Shown: positions 1 to 6,045 of the stretch, piece after piece
How the letters are laid out: each line of letters opens with the position of its first letter
How positions within the stretch are numbered: the first letter of the stretch is position 1
Assembly: GCA_023132505.1 (NCBI GenBank)
Contig: JAGLYE010000106.1
Span: 1-6,045, forward strand
Source of the DNA: Bacteroidales bacterium
GTDB lineage: Bacteria > Bacteroidota > Bacteroidia > Bacteroidales > B18-G4
Direction: 5' to 3'
Length of the DNA stretch: 6,045 nt
Made by a program: the position numbers and the translations under genes
The notes under the pieces: model-generated
Databases searched by the model: none
Seen by the model: only the letters and a program-made list of their open reading frames with translations
Told to the model about the DNA's origin: nothing

Positions 1-137
1 TAGTGCCAGGTAGAATGGAAACTTTTTCATACTGTTTTAATATTGATTAAATAGCTAACGGTCTAGTCTTACAATTATTATTTAAGGACGCCCAAAATTA
101 ATTATAAAAATCACATAACAATGATTTTTTTGGATTA

Positions 138-1139
138 TTACAGAAAGCGTGTATTCCTGTAGCTTTTCCTGCCTTTTTCCGGTTCGATCTTGAAACAGTA
201 CTTCAGCATGACCTCATGGCTGCCTGCAGTTCTGCCCAGACCAAGCTTTGAGGTTGTGATGTCGTATGAGTATCCTATTTTAAAGTTTTTATATTGTAGT
301 CCGAGTATCACGGAAACCGCATCCTGTATGCGATAATTCAATCCTCCCCAGAACATATTCTTGTATTCGAGCAATGCTGCTACGTCAAGCTGAACCGATG
401 CTTTGTCCATTTTCACCATGGCATATGGCAGCAAGGCAAAGTTAGGGCTGTTCCTGAATACGTATTCGTAACCTCCCTGTAAATAAAATGTACGGTCGAG
501 CGTCATCCTGTACAGAAAACTCCCTGAAGTAGTGCTGTCAACGTTTGTGGTCCAGTTGGCCAGCTCTTTCCCTTTTGTTTGCAGTACCTGGTTCACTGAA
601 AAGCCGATGAAATACTGATCAGGAACTTCATATACCACTCCCAGGGCACCATCGATAAGGATCTCGCTTTCTTCACCCTGAATCTGTTGCAGGAGCTGAT
701 CGTTAGGGTCGACAGCAATGAACTTCGAAAAGTCGATAGAGCGGTTATTAAATCCTACTTGCAGGCCAACACCAAGTTTACCGTAGCCTAACTCCTTAAT
801 ATAGGAATATCCGATCCTCAATGTGATGGTTTTGGTAAAACCGATCTTGTCTTGCATTACCAGGGCAGATAGTCCACCCCTTAAAACCCTCACGGGTGAT
901 TCGATGCTGATAAGAAAGGTTTCCGGAGCAACCTTTTCGCCTTCGTTATCCTTAAAACCTGTCCATTGTTGCCTGACAAGGCCGGTAACACAGATGCCGT
1001 CACCAATACCGGCAAAGCCGGGATTAGTAAAGACCCTGTTAAACATATTTTGTGTAAACTGAGGCTCCTGCTGGGCATGCAATCCGGTCCCAATAATTGT
1101 TACGACGAACAATAATATTGTGAATTTTATCTGCCTCAT
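138..1139 (-). CDS. PorP/SprF family type IX secretion system outer-membrane protein
   Basis: This 333-residue protein is predicted to be an outer-membrane beta-barrel of the PorP/SprF family. Members of that family accompany T9SS substrates and gliding adhesins and help place them at the cell surface in Bacteroidota. A signal peptide is visible at residues 1-22 (hydrophobic stretch 7-20, then HAQ before QEPQF). The mature N-terminus carries the family signature: QEPQFTQNMFN at 24-34, NPGFAG at 39-44, and RQQWTGF at 56-62. Residues 85-130 follow the usual pattern, with GGLSALVMQDKIG and then alternating strands ending in GVGLQVGF. Near the C-terminus, GSHEVMLKYCFK (307-318) is the typical last strand, followed by a short basic tail ending RFL. 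The length is normal for the short form without an OmpA-like domain. The ATG start follows an A-rich leader with no Shine-Dalgarno sequence, which is usual in this phylum. It lies 273 bases downstream of the large barrel gene on the same strand. No T9SS adhesin with a C-terminal sorting domain is in the window, so its partner is unknown. Family assignment is confident; which of porP or sprF it matches, if either, is not determinable. Confidence 0.93.
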   Translation of the reverse strand: MRQIKFTILLFVVTIIGTGLHAQQEPQFTQNMFNRVFTNPGFAGIGDGICVTGLVRQQWTGFKDNEGEKVAPETFLISIESPVRVLRGGLSALVMQDKIGFTKTITLRIGYSYIKELGYGKLGVGLQVGFNNRSIDFSKFIAVDPNDQLLQQIQGEESEILIDGALGVVYEVPDQYFIGFSVNQVLQTKGKELANWTTNVDSTTSGSFLYRMTLDRTFYLQGGYEYVFRNSPNFALLPYAMVKMDKASVQLDVAALLEYKNMFWGGLNYRIQDAVSVILGLQYKNFKIGYSYDITTSKLGLGRTAGSHEVMLKYCFKIEPEKGRKSYRNTRFL

Positions 1140-1221
1140 GTTTTGTTTTTGGTTTGCCTGGTTAAAGCTCAGCTAAAGTATAAAAAAAGTAAACGTAATT
1201 GCTTACTATTATGACTAATCA

Positions 1222-1253
1222 GCAAACAGGTATTAAGCCTGCGGTAAATTTGC
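1222..1253. repeat. Imperfect inverted repeat in the leader of the PorP/SprF-family gene
   Basis: GCAAACAGG (1222-1230) can pair with CCTG (1238-1241) through CAGG and with TTTGC (1249-1253) through GCAAA. This leaves a 7-base loop and a 7-base one-sided bulge. It lies 83-114 bases upstream of the ATG. No known riboswitch pattern is recognised, and such a broken stem could be chance. Confidence 0.2.
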
Positions 1254-1258
1254 CAGGT

Positions 1259-1266
1259 CAAAAATA
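1259..1266 (-). promoter_or_regulatory. Possible -7 box for an independent promoter of the PorP/SprF-family gene
   Basis: On the minus strand the bases read TATTTTTG, an exact TAnnTTTG match 119 bases upstream of the ATG. A TTTG lies upstream but only 11 bases away, shorter than the roughly 19 bases expected. A nearer one-mismatch site, TACTTTAG, occurs about 35-42 bases before the ATG, also without a good -33 box. Given the run of T's, chance is a fair explanation. If either site works, the gene is not wholly dependent on the large barrel gene's transcript. Confidence 0.2.
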
Positions 1267-1348
1267 CAAAATAACTGCAAAATAGTTCTACGTGTTTTTT
1301 CTAATTATCACTGGTAAGCATTTCAGTATAAATACTTATCGGTGGTAT

Positions 1349-1380
1349 TTCAGGAAATGATAACGTACATAGTTCCTGAA
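1349..1380. repeat. Perfect 8-bp inverted repeat with 16-base spacer in the spacer between the two outer-membrane genes
   Basis: TTCAGGAA (1349-1356) and TTCCTGAA (1373-1380) are exact reverse complements separated by 16 bases. In the transcript of the large barrel gene the structure begins 33 bases after the stop codon, but the following bases (AUACCACC) are not U-rich, so it is not a standard intrinsic terminator on that strand. Read on the plus strand it is followed by TATTTTTG, but no plus-strand gene precedes it. It may be an mRNA 3' hairpin, a processing or stability element, or a binding site for a dimeric regulator. The last is less likely because the half-site centres are 24 bases apart. 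Confidence 0.45.
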
Positions 1381-1412
1381 TATTTTTGTAAGCCCTTATT
1401 TAGTTCCGGAAA

Positions 1413-4400
1413 TTAGAAATATGCCCGGAGTTGCACACTACCCACATGTACAATAGGTGTTTCCGGTGCTTTACGCCCATCGTAGATCAGGCTTAATTGC
1501 AGATGGTCGGAAAGGTTTTGCTGGTACGACACATTCCATGTACCGTTTTTTCCAGTTTTCAGCCCTTCCAGCATTTCAAAACCCAGCGAACTGTTTTCAT
1601 CTCCATTATAGCTGATATTGATATAGTTAGCCTGCACGAGCAAGGTGCCCTTGTTGACCATTCGGTAGTTGATCTCTGTACCGAGATCACGGATCCGGGA
1701 TTGTTCCCCGCCTTCCTTATTTTTGTTGTCACGGTATCTGAAGCGGAGGCTGATCCGCAGGGCAGGGCCAGGCTGGTATGAAATTTCAGGGAGAATTTCT
1801 GCATAATCAATGTCGTAATCCCTGGAAGAGAAAAAATCCGAAACGCTGGCTTTACGCCCCTGTTCTCCCCCCAACTGCAAGGTAAATGCTGAAATAAAGT
1901 TCCAGCGAAGGTTGATCCCTCCCTGAAAAAAGGTCCTTGTTTCGAATCCATTCACAAGATAAGCCTTGTTTCGATTGCGCAGCACGTTTATGTCCATGCC
2001 GTATTTAGGATTGGTCTTATTGAAATAAATGGTATTTCTGAATGAGGAGTTCAGGGAAATCAGGGATGTATCCAGGATTTTGCTTTCGCGGATAAACGGG
2101 TTGTAAGCGATGTTCAGGTCGTCGGTGGAGGTCTTATGCTCAATCCTGAACATGGTTTGGTTCTGCAAGCGGGAAAGGAACTTCAGGAATCCTGTCTTGT
2201 TGTTCCATACCGCTGCCGGCATGATATTAAGTGCTTCGCGGAACTGATTTGTAAAGATTTTGACATATTCATTGCTGGGAGAAAACACCCTGATGTAATT
2301 GGCCTGGTCTTTAAATGCGGCCACTTCGAATTCATTCAGCTGTTCAACGCCGTCACCATTGTAGTCGATCCACATATATATACCTTCACCGCTCGGAACT
2401 TTCAGATAGGAGAAGCTTTGTTTCTGTTCCAGTCCTGAACCAACCTCATAATAGGTGTTGAAGGTAATGGCTCCTTTAAATAGCTTGAGAAAATACTCCA
2501 GTCTCCCAACGAGGACCTGTTCAGGTTCAGCAGCTGTTAATGCAGAATCCATGATCTCCAGATTCCTGTACGTAAGCGTGATGCTAAGGCGGTTGGAGGG
2601 GTTCTTTTTCAAGACGGTGCTTGCGCCGACTTCCCTGGCAAAGGTAGCGGCTGACAGGCCATTGTTGATTGGCTTTTTGTCGAGTCTTTGCTTATAAAAT
2701 ACAGTATACTGATTTGCAGCAGAGTCGTTGTTATTGATATATGCTTCCCAGGCATTGAAACTGAAGCTTGCTGCCGTGAGCGAGTCGCTGTGTGCATCCC
2801 TGAAGGTATTGTATTCCGACTCCTGACGCAGCCCGATGGTGATCCACCCCATTCTTTTTGAAAGATCGGCCTTATTTCTCAAAAAATGGGTGTTATAAAC
2901 CTCCTGTTTAGTGTTCAGGAGGCTACCGTCGAATTTAAAGAAAAACCCGTATGCGTTTATATCAGACAGGACGGAATGCATATTTCCACGGTAGACCGGA
3001 CCATTATCAAGCAAATTGAAACGATAGGATATTACACCATGCCTGTTATTCTCAATTCCGATTTCCACTTCTCCCTGGTGTTGGTCTTCCACCTGCTTCA
3101 GGTGGTCGATATTCCAGTCGCGGTTAAATTCTACTTTCCTGTAAGGCTCAATGGGGGCAAAGTTTTTCTTGACCCATTCATACCTGGCAGCGCTCAGTAG
3201 ATTCCATGGATTTTCTTCTTTCTTGCTGATCCTGCTTTTATTTTTGAAAGCCAGCAGCATCGCAAAACTTGTATTATCTTTCCTGTCCTTTGATGAGAAG
3301 GTGTTAATATCGTAATTGCTTACACTGAATTCAGAGGTAAACAGTGACTTTTCGTTGAATGCATAATCCACCCCCAGTGTTAGCATTTGTGATTTTTTTG
3401 GGGTCACCAGCAAGACAAGGGGTTCATAGTTGCCCTGTGGAACCTCGCCTTGCGGGGCAACCCAAGCAAATACCCTGCCATTGGCATCGCTGCTCACCAG
3501 CTTATAGTTTCCCTTGTTTTCGCCTACAAGGCTGAATCCTAGTTTGTAAACGGCAGAGTCGGGTTGGGTAGAGTGAATAAAAACAGAATCATAAAGGATA
3601 TTGTTAACCAGGGTATCAACCATTTTATACCGTACTTCCTCCCCCGAGAAACCCACACTGTCGATATTAGGCCACAGGGCATCCTGCAGACTGTCGCCAA
3701 TATTGCTCATAAACTCTTTTTGATCCCTGGTGAGGTCTTGCTGCAAGGGCTGGTTTTTGAGGTCCTGTTCTGAGAAAGCGTTTATCCTTACATTTAGTTT
3801 TTCATTTGTAATACCACTTGAAATAAAGAACATAGAGCGGGCATAATCCCTTTCTGCGTATTCAAATTCCACTATTATCCTTTTTTCCTTCGTGATAAGC
3901 ACATGAGGAGTGAAGGTGATTTCCCCGGTGTTGTAGTTTATAATATAGTCATGGTCCTGCCCTCTCATCATAATCATTCCGTCAATAAATACTTTTTCTG
4001 AGGCAGCCAGTACTATGATATAGGTTTCACCGTCATTGCCGGTCAGTTTATACGGTCCCTGGTTCCCTTCCTCGCCCTGGATCTGGTTACGGGCAAATTT
4101 ACCCTTGGCAACAGCACCTGCAAGGTGTACATCCATGGTCCATGGCCGGGCACCGTTTTTTTCTTTTCCAACGCCAAAACTTGTCATGAAATCCCCACCC
4201 TGTGCTTTTTTATAGAGGTTCATAAAATAGCTTGCCGGCCGGGTAAATTCAAAATCACCGGCGATCAAACGGGATTTCCTATACTTGAGCTGGATAAAAA
4301 CTTTGTCGAACTCCTGTATTTGTTGCGTGTTCCCCTCTGGTTGTATGGGGATGTTGTTGTCGGTAATGGCGGCAAGGATCTCAATTTCCTTGCTGAGCTT

Positions 4401-4907
4401 GCCTGACAGCTGCAGATTGAAACTGGAATTCACCACCACATCCTGGCTGTTGCCAAAGGATACACCCCGCGAGATGCTCCCGCTTTTGTTTAATCCGTCA
4501 GTGCGGAAAATATTAGTACCCTGCTTTTGTTGGGAGTAAACAAAAGGGTTTACAATTCCCTGGTCGTCAGGTTCCAATATGGAGATGTCTTTATGTTTGT
4601 ATTCCTGTCTGAAGCTAAATGGAAACACCCGGTAAGAAATATTATACATGGCACTGTCATCACGCAGGGAGGGGGATGGGAGGAGAATGGAACTGATCGG
4701 GTCTATTTTATATAAGTTCGTATCCACCAGTTGCCCGTCGGGATATTGCAGGAGGAAAGATCCCGGTACCAGACTGAGGCTATCAAGCATTATGGTATCC
4801 CGGTCAAGTCTGGCCGGCTTCATACGCAGGTTGCTCAGGTTTTGTGCAGAAGCAGAAAAACTCAGTAAAAGGATTACGAGGCAGATATATATATGGGTTA
4901 TCTTCAA
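1413..4907 (-). CDS. Large outer-membrane beta-barrel protein, SprA-like in style, function unknown
   Basis: This is an 1164-residue exported protein, probably a large outer-membrane beta-barrel. A signal peptide occupies residues 1-22 (hydrophobic core 7-18, ending SASAQ). Residues 133-245 hold an N-terminal module with SRGVSFGNSQDVVVNSS (146-162), LQLSGKLSKEIEILAAITD (165-183) and EFDKVFIQLKY. Residues 284-355 contain SEKVFIDG and DYIINYNTGEITF (320-332) followed by RIIVEFEY, a motif pattern I associate with large barrels of several phyla. Residues 462-512 hold GENKGNYKL, NGRVFAWVAPQGEVPQGNYEP and a K/Q-rich turn. From about 505 to the end, short amphipathic strands alternate with polar loops. 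The last residues, VQLRAYF, end in phenylalanine like a barrel-assembly signal. A loop at 848-859 (DYNGDGVEQLNE) resembles a calcium-binding EF-hand or dockerin loop. SprA, the T9SS translocon, is about twice this length, so this is not SprA itself; remote kinship is inference. The start is TTG: an in-frame TAA lies three codons upstream, and the first internal ATG (residue 29) would remove the signal peptide. The function is unknown. Confidence 0.88.
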   Translation of the reverse strand: MKITHIYICLVILLLSFSASAQNLSNLRMKPARLDRDTIMLDSLSLVPGSFLLQYPDGQLVDTNLYKIDPISSILLPSPSLRDDSAMYNISYRVFPFSFRQEYKHKDISILEPDDQGIVNPFVYSQQKQGTNIFRTDGLNKSGSISRGVSFGNSQDVVVNSSFNLQLSGKLSKEIEILAAITDNNIPIQPEGNTQQIQEFDKVFIQLKYRKSRLIAGDFEFTRPASYFMNLYKKAQGGDFMTSFGVGKEKNGARPWTMDVHLAGAVAKGKFARNQIQGEEGNQGPYKLTGNDGETYIIVLAASEKVFIDGMIMMRGQDHDYIINYNTGEITFTPHVLITKEKRIIVEFEYAERDYARSMFFISSGITNEKLNVRINAFSEQDLKNQPLQQDLTRDQKEFMSNIGDSLQDALWPNIDSVGFSGEEVRYKMVDTLVNNILYDSVFIHSTQPDSAVYKLGFSLVGENKGNYKLVSSDANGRVFAWVAPQGEVPQGNYEPLVLLVTPKKSQMLTLGVDYAFNEKSLFTSEFSVSNYDINTFSSKDRKDNTSFAMLLAFKNKSRISKKEENPWNLLSAARYEWVKKNFAPIEPYRKVEFNRDWNIDHLKQVEDQHQGEVEIGIENNRHGVISYRFNLLDNGPVYRGNMHSVLSDINAYGFFFKFDGSLLNTKQEVYNTHFLRNKADLSKRMGWITIGLRQESEYNTFRDAHSDSLTAASFSFNAWEAYINNNDSAANQYTVFYKQRLDKKPINNGLSAATFAREVGASTVLKKNPSNRLSITLTYRNLEIMDSALTAAEPEQVLVGRLEYFLKLFKGAITFNTYYEVGSGLEQKQSFSYLKVPSGEGIYMWIDYNGDGVEQLNEFEVAAFKDQANYIRVFSPSNEYVKIFTNQFREALNIMPAAVWNNKTGFLKFLSRLQNQTMFRIEHKTSTDDLNIAYNPFIRESKILDTSLISLNSSFRNTIYFNKTNPKYGMDINVLRNRNKAYLVNGFETRTFFQGGINLRWNFISAFTLQLGGEQGRKASVSDFFSSRDYDIDYAEILPEISYQPGPALRISLRFRYRDNKNKEGGEQSRIRDLGTEINYRMVNKGTLLVQANYINISYNGDENSSLGFEMLEGLKTGKNGTWNVSYQQNLSDHLQLSLIYDGRKAPETPIVHVGSVQLRAYF

Positions 4908-4913
4908 GTTAGT

Positions 4914-4919
4914 TTACAT
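4914..4919 (-). other. ATG-TAA start-stop pair in frame just upstream of the TTG start
   Basis: On the minus strand the bases read ATG TAA, then ACT AAC, then TTG AAG, all in one frame. The ATG is immediately closed by a stop, which forces initiation of the large barrel protein at the TTG two codons further on. If the TAA were AAA, the protein would begin MKTNLKITHIYICL, a standard MK-initiated signal peptide. The pair could be a mutated former start, a sequence error, or a start-stop element allowing ribosome re-initiation on the TTG. The arrangement is directly visible; its meaning is inferred. Confidence 0.6.
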
Positions 4920-4947
4920 CTGTGCTATTGAATTAATGTAAAAAACA

Positions 4948-4955
4948 CAAGCCTA
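4948..4955 (-). promoter_or_regulatory. Weak candidate -7 box for the large barrel gene
   Basis: Read on the minus strand this is TAGGCTTG, one mismatch from TAnnTTTG. It lies 40 bases upstream of the TTG start codon, a sensible distance for a short leader. I find no convincing TTTG at the -33 distance. In AT-rich intergenic DNA a single-mismatch match can arise by chance, so this is a placeholder rather than a firm call. Confidence 0.2.
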
Positions 4956-5071
4956 TTGTGTACTATACTTTTCAGGACCTGTTTCGCAATTTATAAATGC
5001 TTATAGCCCAGCCATTTATTTAGCAATGTAAAAATAATTTATTTTATATTTTTCCAATTGTATAAAGATAT

Positions 5072-5079
5072 TAACTTTG
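5072..5079 (+). promoter_or_regulatory. Candidate Bacteroidota-type -7 promoter box for the YitT gene
   Basis: TAACTTTG is an exact match to the Bacteroidota sigma factor -7 consensus TAnnTTTG. It would put transcription start near 5084-5088 and leave a leader of about 35-40 bases before the ATG at 5123. The expected -33 position, about 19 bases upstream (near 5049-5052), reads TTTT rather than TTTG, so the upstream box is weak. A TTG at 5058-5060 is too close to serve. The -7 match is seen directly; promoter activity is inferred. Confidence 0.5.
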
Positions 5080-5122
5080 CCGGCCGAAAATTCGGATTTC
5101 ATCAACTTAAAAATTTATTGAA

Positions 5123-6016
5123 ATGGCTTTTGTATCTAAAGAAAAATTTTTTTCAGCAAAATGGTTTAAGGCTTACATCCTGATCATTATCGGGGCTTTT
5201 ATCATGGCCAGTGGATTCGTATTGTTTATCGCCCCGCATAACATTGTCCCGGGGGGTGTTTATGGTATTTCTATTGTGATCCATCACTTTACGGGACTTC
5301 CCATCGGTATGATGGCTTTGGTATTTGATATTCCCCTGACCATTATCGGCATCAGGATTTTGGGGCCCCGCTTCGGAGTGAAGACCGTTGTGGGCTTCAT
5401 AATGACAGCAGTGTTTGTTGATTCACTTACTTATTTCTGGGGGGTGAAGGCGCTTGTGCCTGATGATGTTTTGCTGTCATCGATATTTGGCGGTGTTTTT
5501 ATTGGACTTGGCCTTGGCTTGATATTCAAGTCGAAGGCGACCTCAGGGGGATCTGATATCGTGGCCATGATCATCGCAAAATTCACGAAGATGCCCCTCG
5601 GACAGCTGATGATCTATGTTGATTCGGCCATCGTGATAGTAGGTTTGTTTGCTTTTCAGGATTGGAAAATACCATTATATTCACTTATTGTGATATACAT
5701 TACCGGCAGGGTTGTTGACCTGGTACTGCAAGGTATTTCTTATGATAAAACTCTTTTTATCATATCTGATAAGCATGCTGAGATTCGAGAAAAGATTATC
5801 AACGACCTGAACAGGGGAGGCACCTTTCTTAAAGGGGAGGGGATGTATAAAGGCGAAGAAAAAACCATTATCTACACCATCTTAAACCGCAGGGAGTTGG
5901 CTATACTGCAGGATTTTATCCATAAGACTGACCCTGACGCATTCCTGACAGTGATCAATGCAAATGAAATCCTGGGAAAAGGCTTTAAATCGCTGAAAGA
6001 TAAAGTTTCCGAATAG
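5123..6016 (+). CDS. YitT family membrane protein with C-terminal DUF2179 domain
   Basis: This 297-residue integral inner-membrane protein belongs to the YitT family (DUF161 followed by DUF2179), which is widespread in bacteria. Its transport or sensing role has not been firmly established. Hydrophobic segments are visible near residues 14-36, 46-56, 61-79, 86-104, 118-136, 161-178 and 184-202. Family signatures include APHNIVPGGVYGI (37-49), PLTIIGIRILGPRFGVKT (71-88) and SKATSGGSDIVAMII (137-151). The soluble C-terminal part (about 213-290) is DUF2179, with RGGTFLKGEGMYKGEEK (231-247), then IIYTILNRREL and a DPDAFLTVINANEILGKGF ending. Length and order are normal for the family, and the gene is complete. 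The ATG start follows an A/T-rich leader without a Shine-Dalgarno sequence. A promoter-like -7 box lies 43 bases upstream of the start codon. It is transcribed divergently from the large barrel gene and appears to be a single-gene unit within the window. Assignment to the family is confident; a substrate cannot be stated. Confidence 0.95.
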   Translation: MAFVSKEKFFSAKWFKAYILIIIGAFIMASGFVLFIAPHNIVPGGVYGISIVIHHFTGLPIGMMALVFDIPLTIIGIRILGPRFGVKTVVGFIMTAVFVDSLTYFWGVKALVPDDVLLSSIFGGVFIGLGLGLIFKSKATSGGSDIVAMIIAKFTKMPLGQLMIYVDSAIVIVGLFAFQDWKIPLYSLIVIYITGRVVDLVLQGISYDKTLFIISDKHAEIREKIINDLNRGGTFLKGEGMYKGEEKTIIYTILNRRELAILQDFIHKTDPDAFLTVINANEILGKGFKSLKDKVSE

Positions 6017-6030
6017 AGGACTTAATCCTC
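6016..6030 (+). terminator. Weak hairpin overlapping the stop codon of the YitT gene
   Basis: GAGGA (6016-6020) and TCCTC (6026-6030) form a 5-bp stem around the 5-base loop CTTAA; the first G is the last base of the TAG stop. The following bases, CTTCGCGTTCCGCTT, are not a run of T's, so this is at best a poor intrinsic terminator. The window ends 15 bases later, so anything stronger downstream cannot be seen. Confidence 0.2.
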
Positions 6031-6045
6031 CTTCGCGTTCCGCTT

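Larger units (their letters stand above)
4908..5122. other. Divergent intergenic region between the large barrel gene and the YitT gene
   Basis: These 215 AT-rich bases must supply the start signals for both flanking genes. Visible contents are the exact -7 box at 5072-5079 facing the YitT gene, a weak opposite-facing box at 4948-4955, a small TATAA-ATGC-TTATA inverted repeat at 4992-5005, and a CCGAA-AA-TTCGG palindrome at 5084-5095 close to the expected YitT transcription start. No small ORF with coding character is seen. Confidence 0.6.

Noticed and set aside
1..137. Possible terminator or small gene downstream of the PorP/SprF-family gene
   Set aside because: The stretch is AT-rich with only short AT palindromes such as AATTAATT near 97-104, and has no GC stem followed by a U-run and no coding frame of note.
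823..1062. Plus-strand open frame of 79 codons within the PorP/SprF-family gene
   Set aside because: It lies wholly opposite a gene with clear family motifs and its translation has no recognisable signal, domain or start context.
1559..1951. Minus-strand open frame of 130 codons in another frame of the large barrel gene
   Set aside because: It overlaps the barrel coding sequence on the same strand; the barrel frame has convincing strand periodicity and a proper C-terminus, whereas this one shows no family features.
4905..4907. Treating residue 29 (ATG) as the true start of the large barrel protein
   Set aside because: That start would delete a textbook signal peptide ending SASAQ, which an outer-membrane barrel requires.
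1413..4907. Calling the large protein SprA or a TonB-dependent receptor
   Set aside because: It is about half the length of SprA, and I see no TonB box, carboxypeptidase-like domain or plug signature; only motif style suggests a relation to SprA.
4648..4941. Plus-strand open frame of 97 codons opposite the 5' end of the large barrel gene
   Set aside because: Its frame mirrors the signal-peptide region of the barrel gene, its composition is unlike a real protein, and it has no promoter-like site of its own.

Overview
The window most likely comes from the chromosome of a Bacteroidota bacterium. The minus strand carries a type IX secretion (T9SS) PorP/SprF-type outer-membrane protein, a family confined to this phylum. 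It also carries a very large signal-peptide-bearing beta-barrel protein with Bacteroidota-style motifs. No start codon has a Shine-Dalgarno sequence; all sit behind A-rich leaders, and one promoter-like site matches the Bacteroidota -7 box TAnnTTTG. The genus cannot be told from the sequence.

Layout. Positions 1-137 are AT-rich and hold no gene I can support. Positions 138-1139 (minus) encode the PorP/SprF-family protein. Positions 1140-1412 are a 273-base spacer with a perfect 8-bp inverted repeat spaced by 16 bases. Positions 1413-4907 (minus) encode an 1164-residue outer-membrane protein whose only usable start is TTG. Positions 4908-5122 are the divergent intergenic region. Positions 5123-6016 (plus) encode a YitT-family membrane protein with a C-terminal DUF2179 domain. 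A weak hairpin overlaps its stop codon, and the last 29 bases hold nothing else.

How the genes relate. The large barrel gene and the porP-like gene are codirectional, barrel first, and both products are predicted to be exported to the outer membrane. A shared cell-surface role is plausible, but the 273-base gap leaves co-transcription open. The YitT gene is transcribed divergently, is an inner-membrane protein, and has no evident functional link to the other two.

Novelty. Most of the window is ordinary Bacteroidota core or envelope content. The points worth a second look are the poorly characterised SprA-like barrel, its apparently damaged start (ATG immediately followed by TAA, with TTG two codons later), a calcium-loop-like insertion in that barrel, and the inverted repeat in the spacer. 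I see no mobile element, CRISPR array, RNA gene or defence system.
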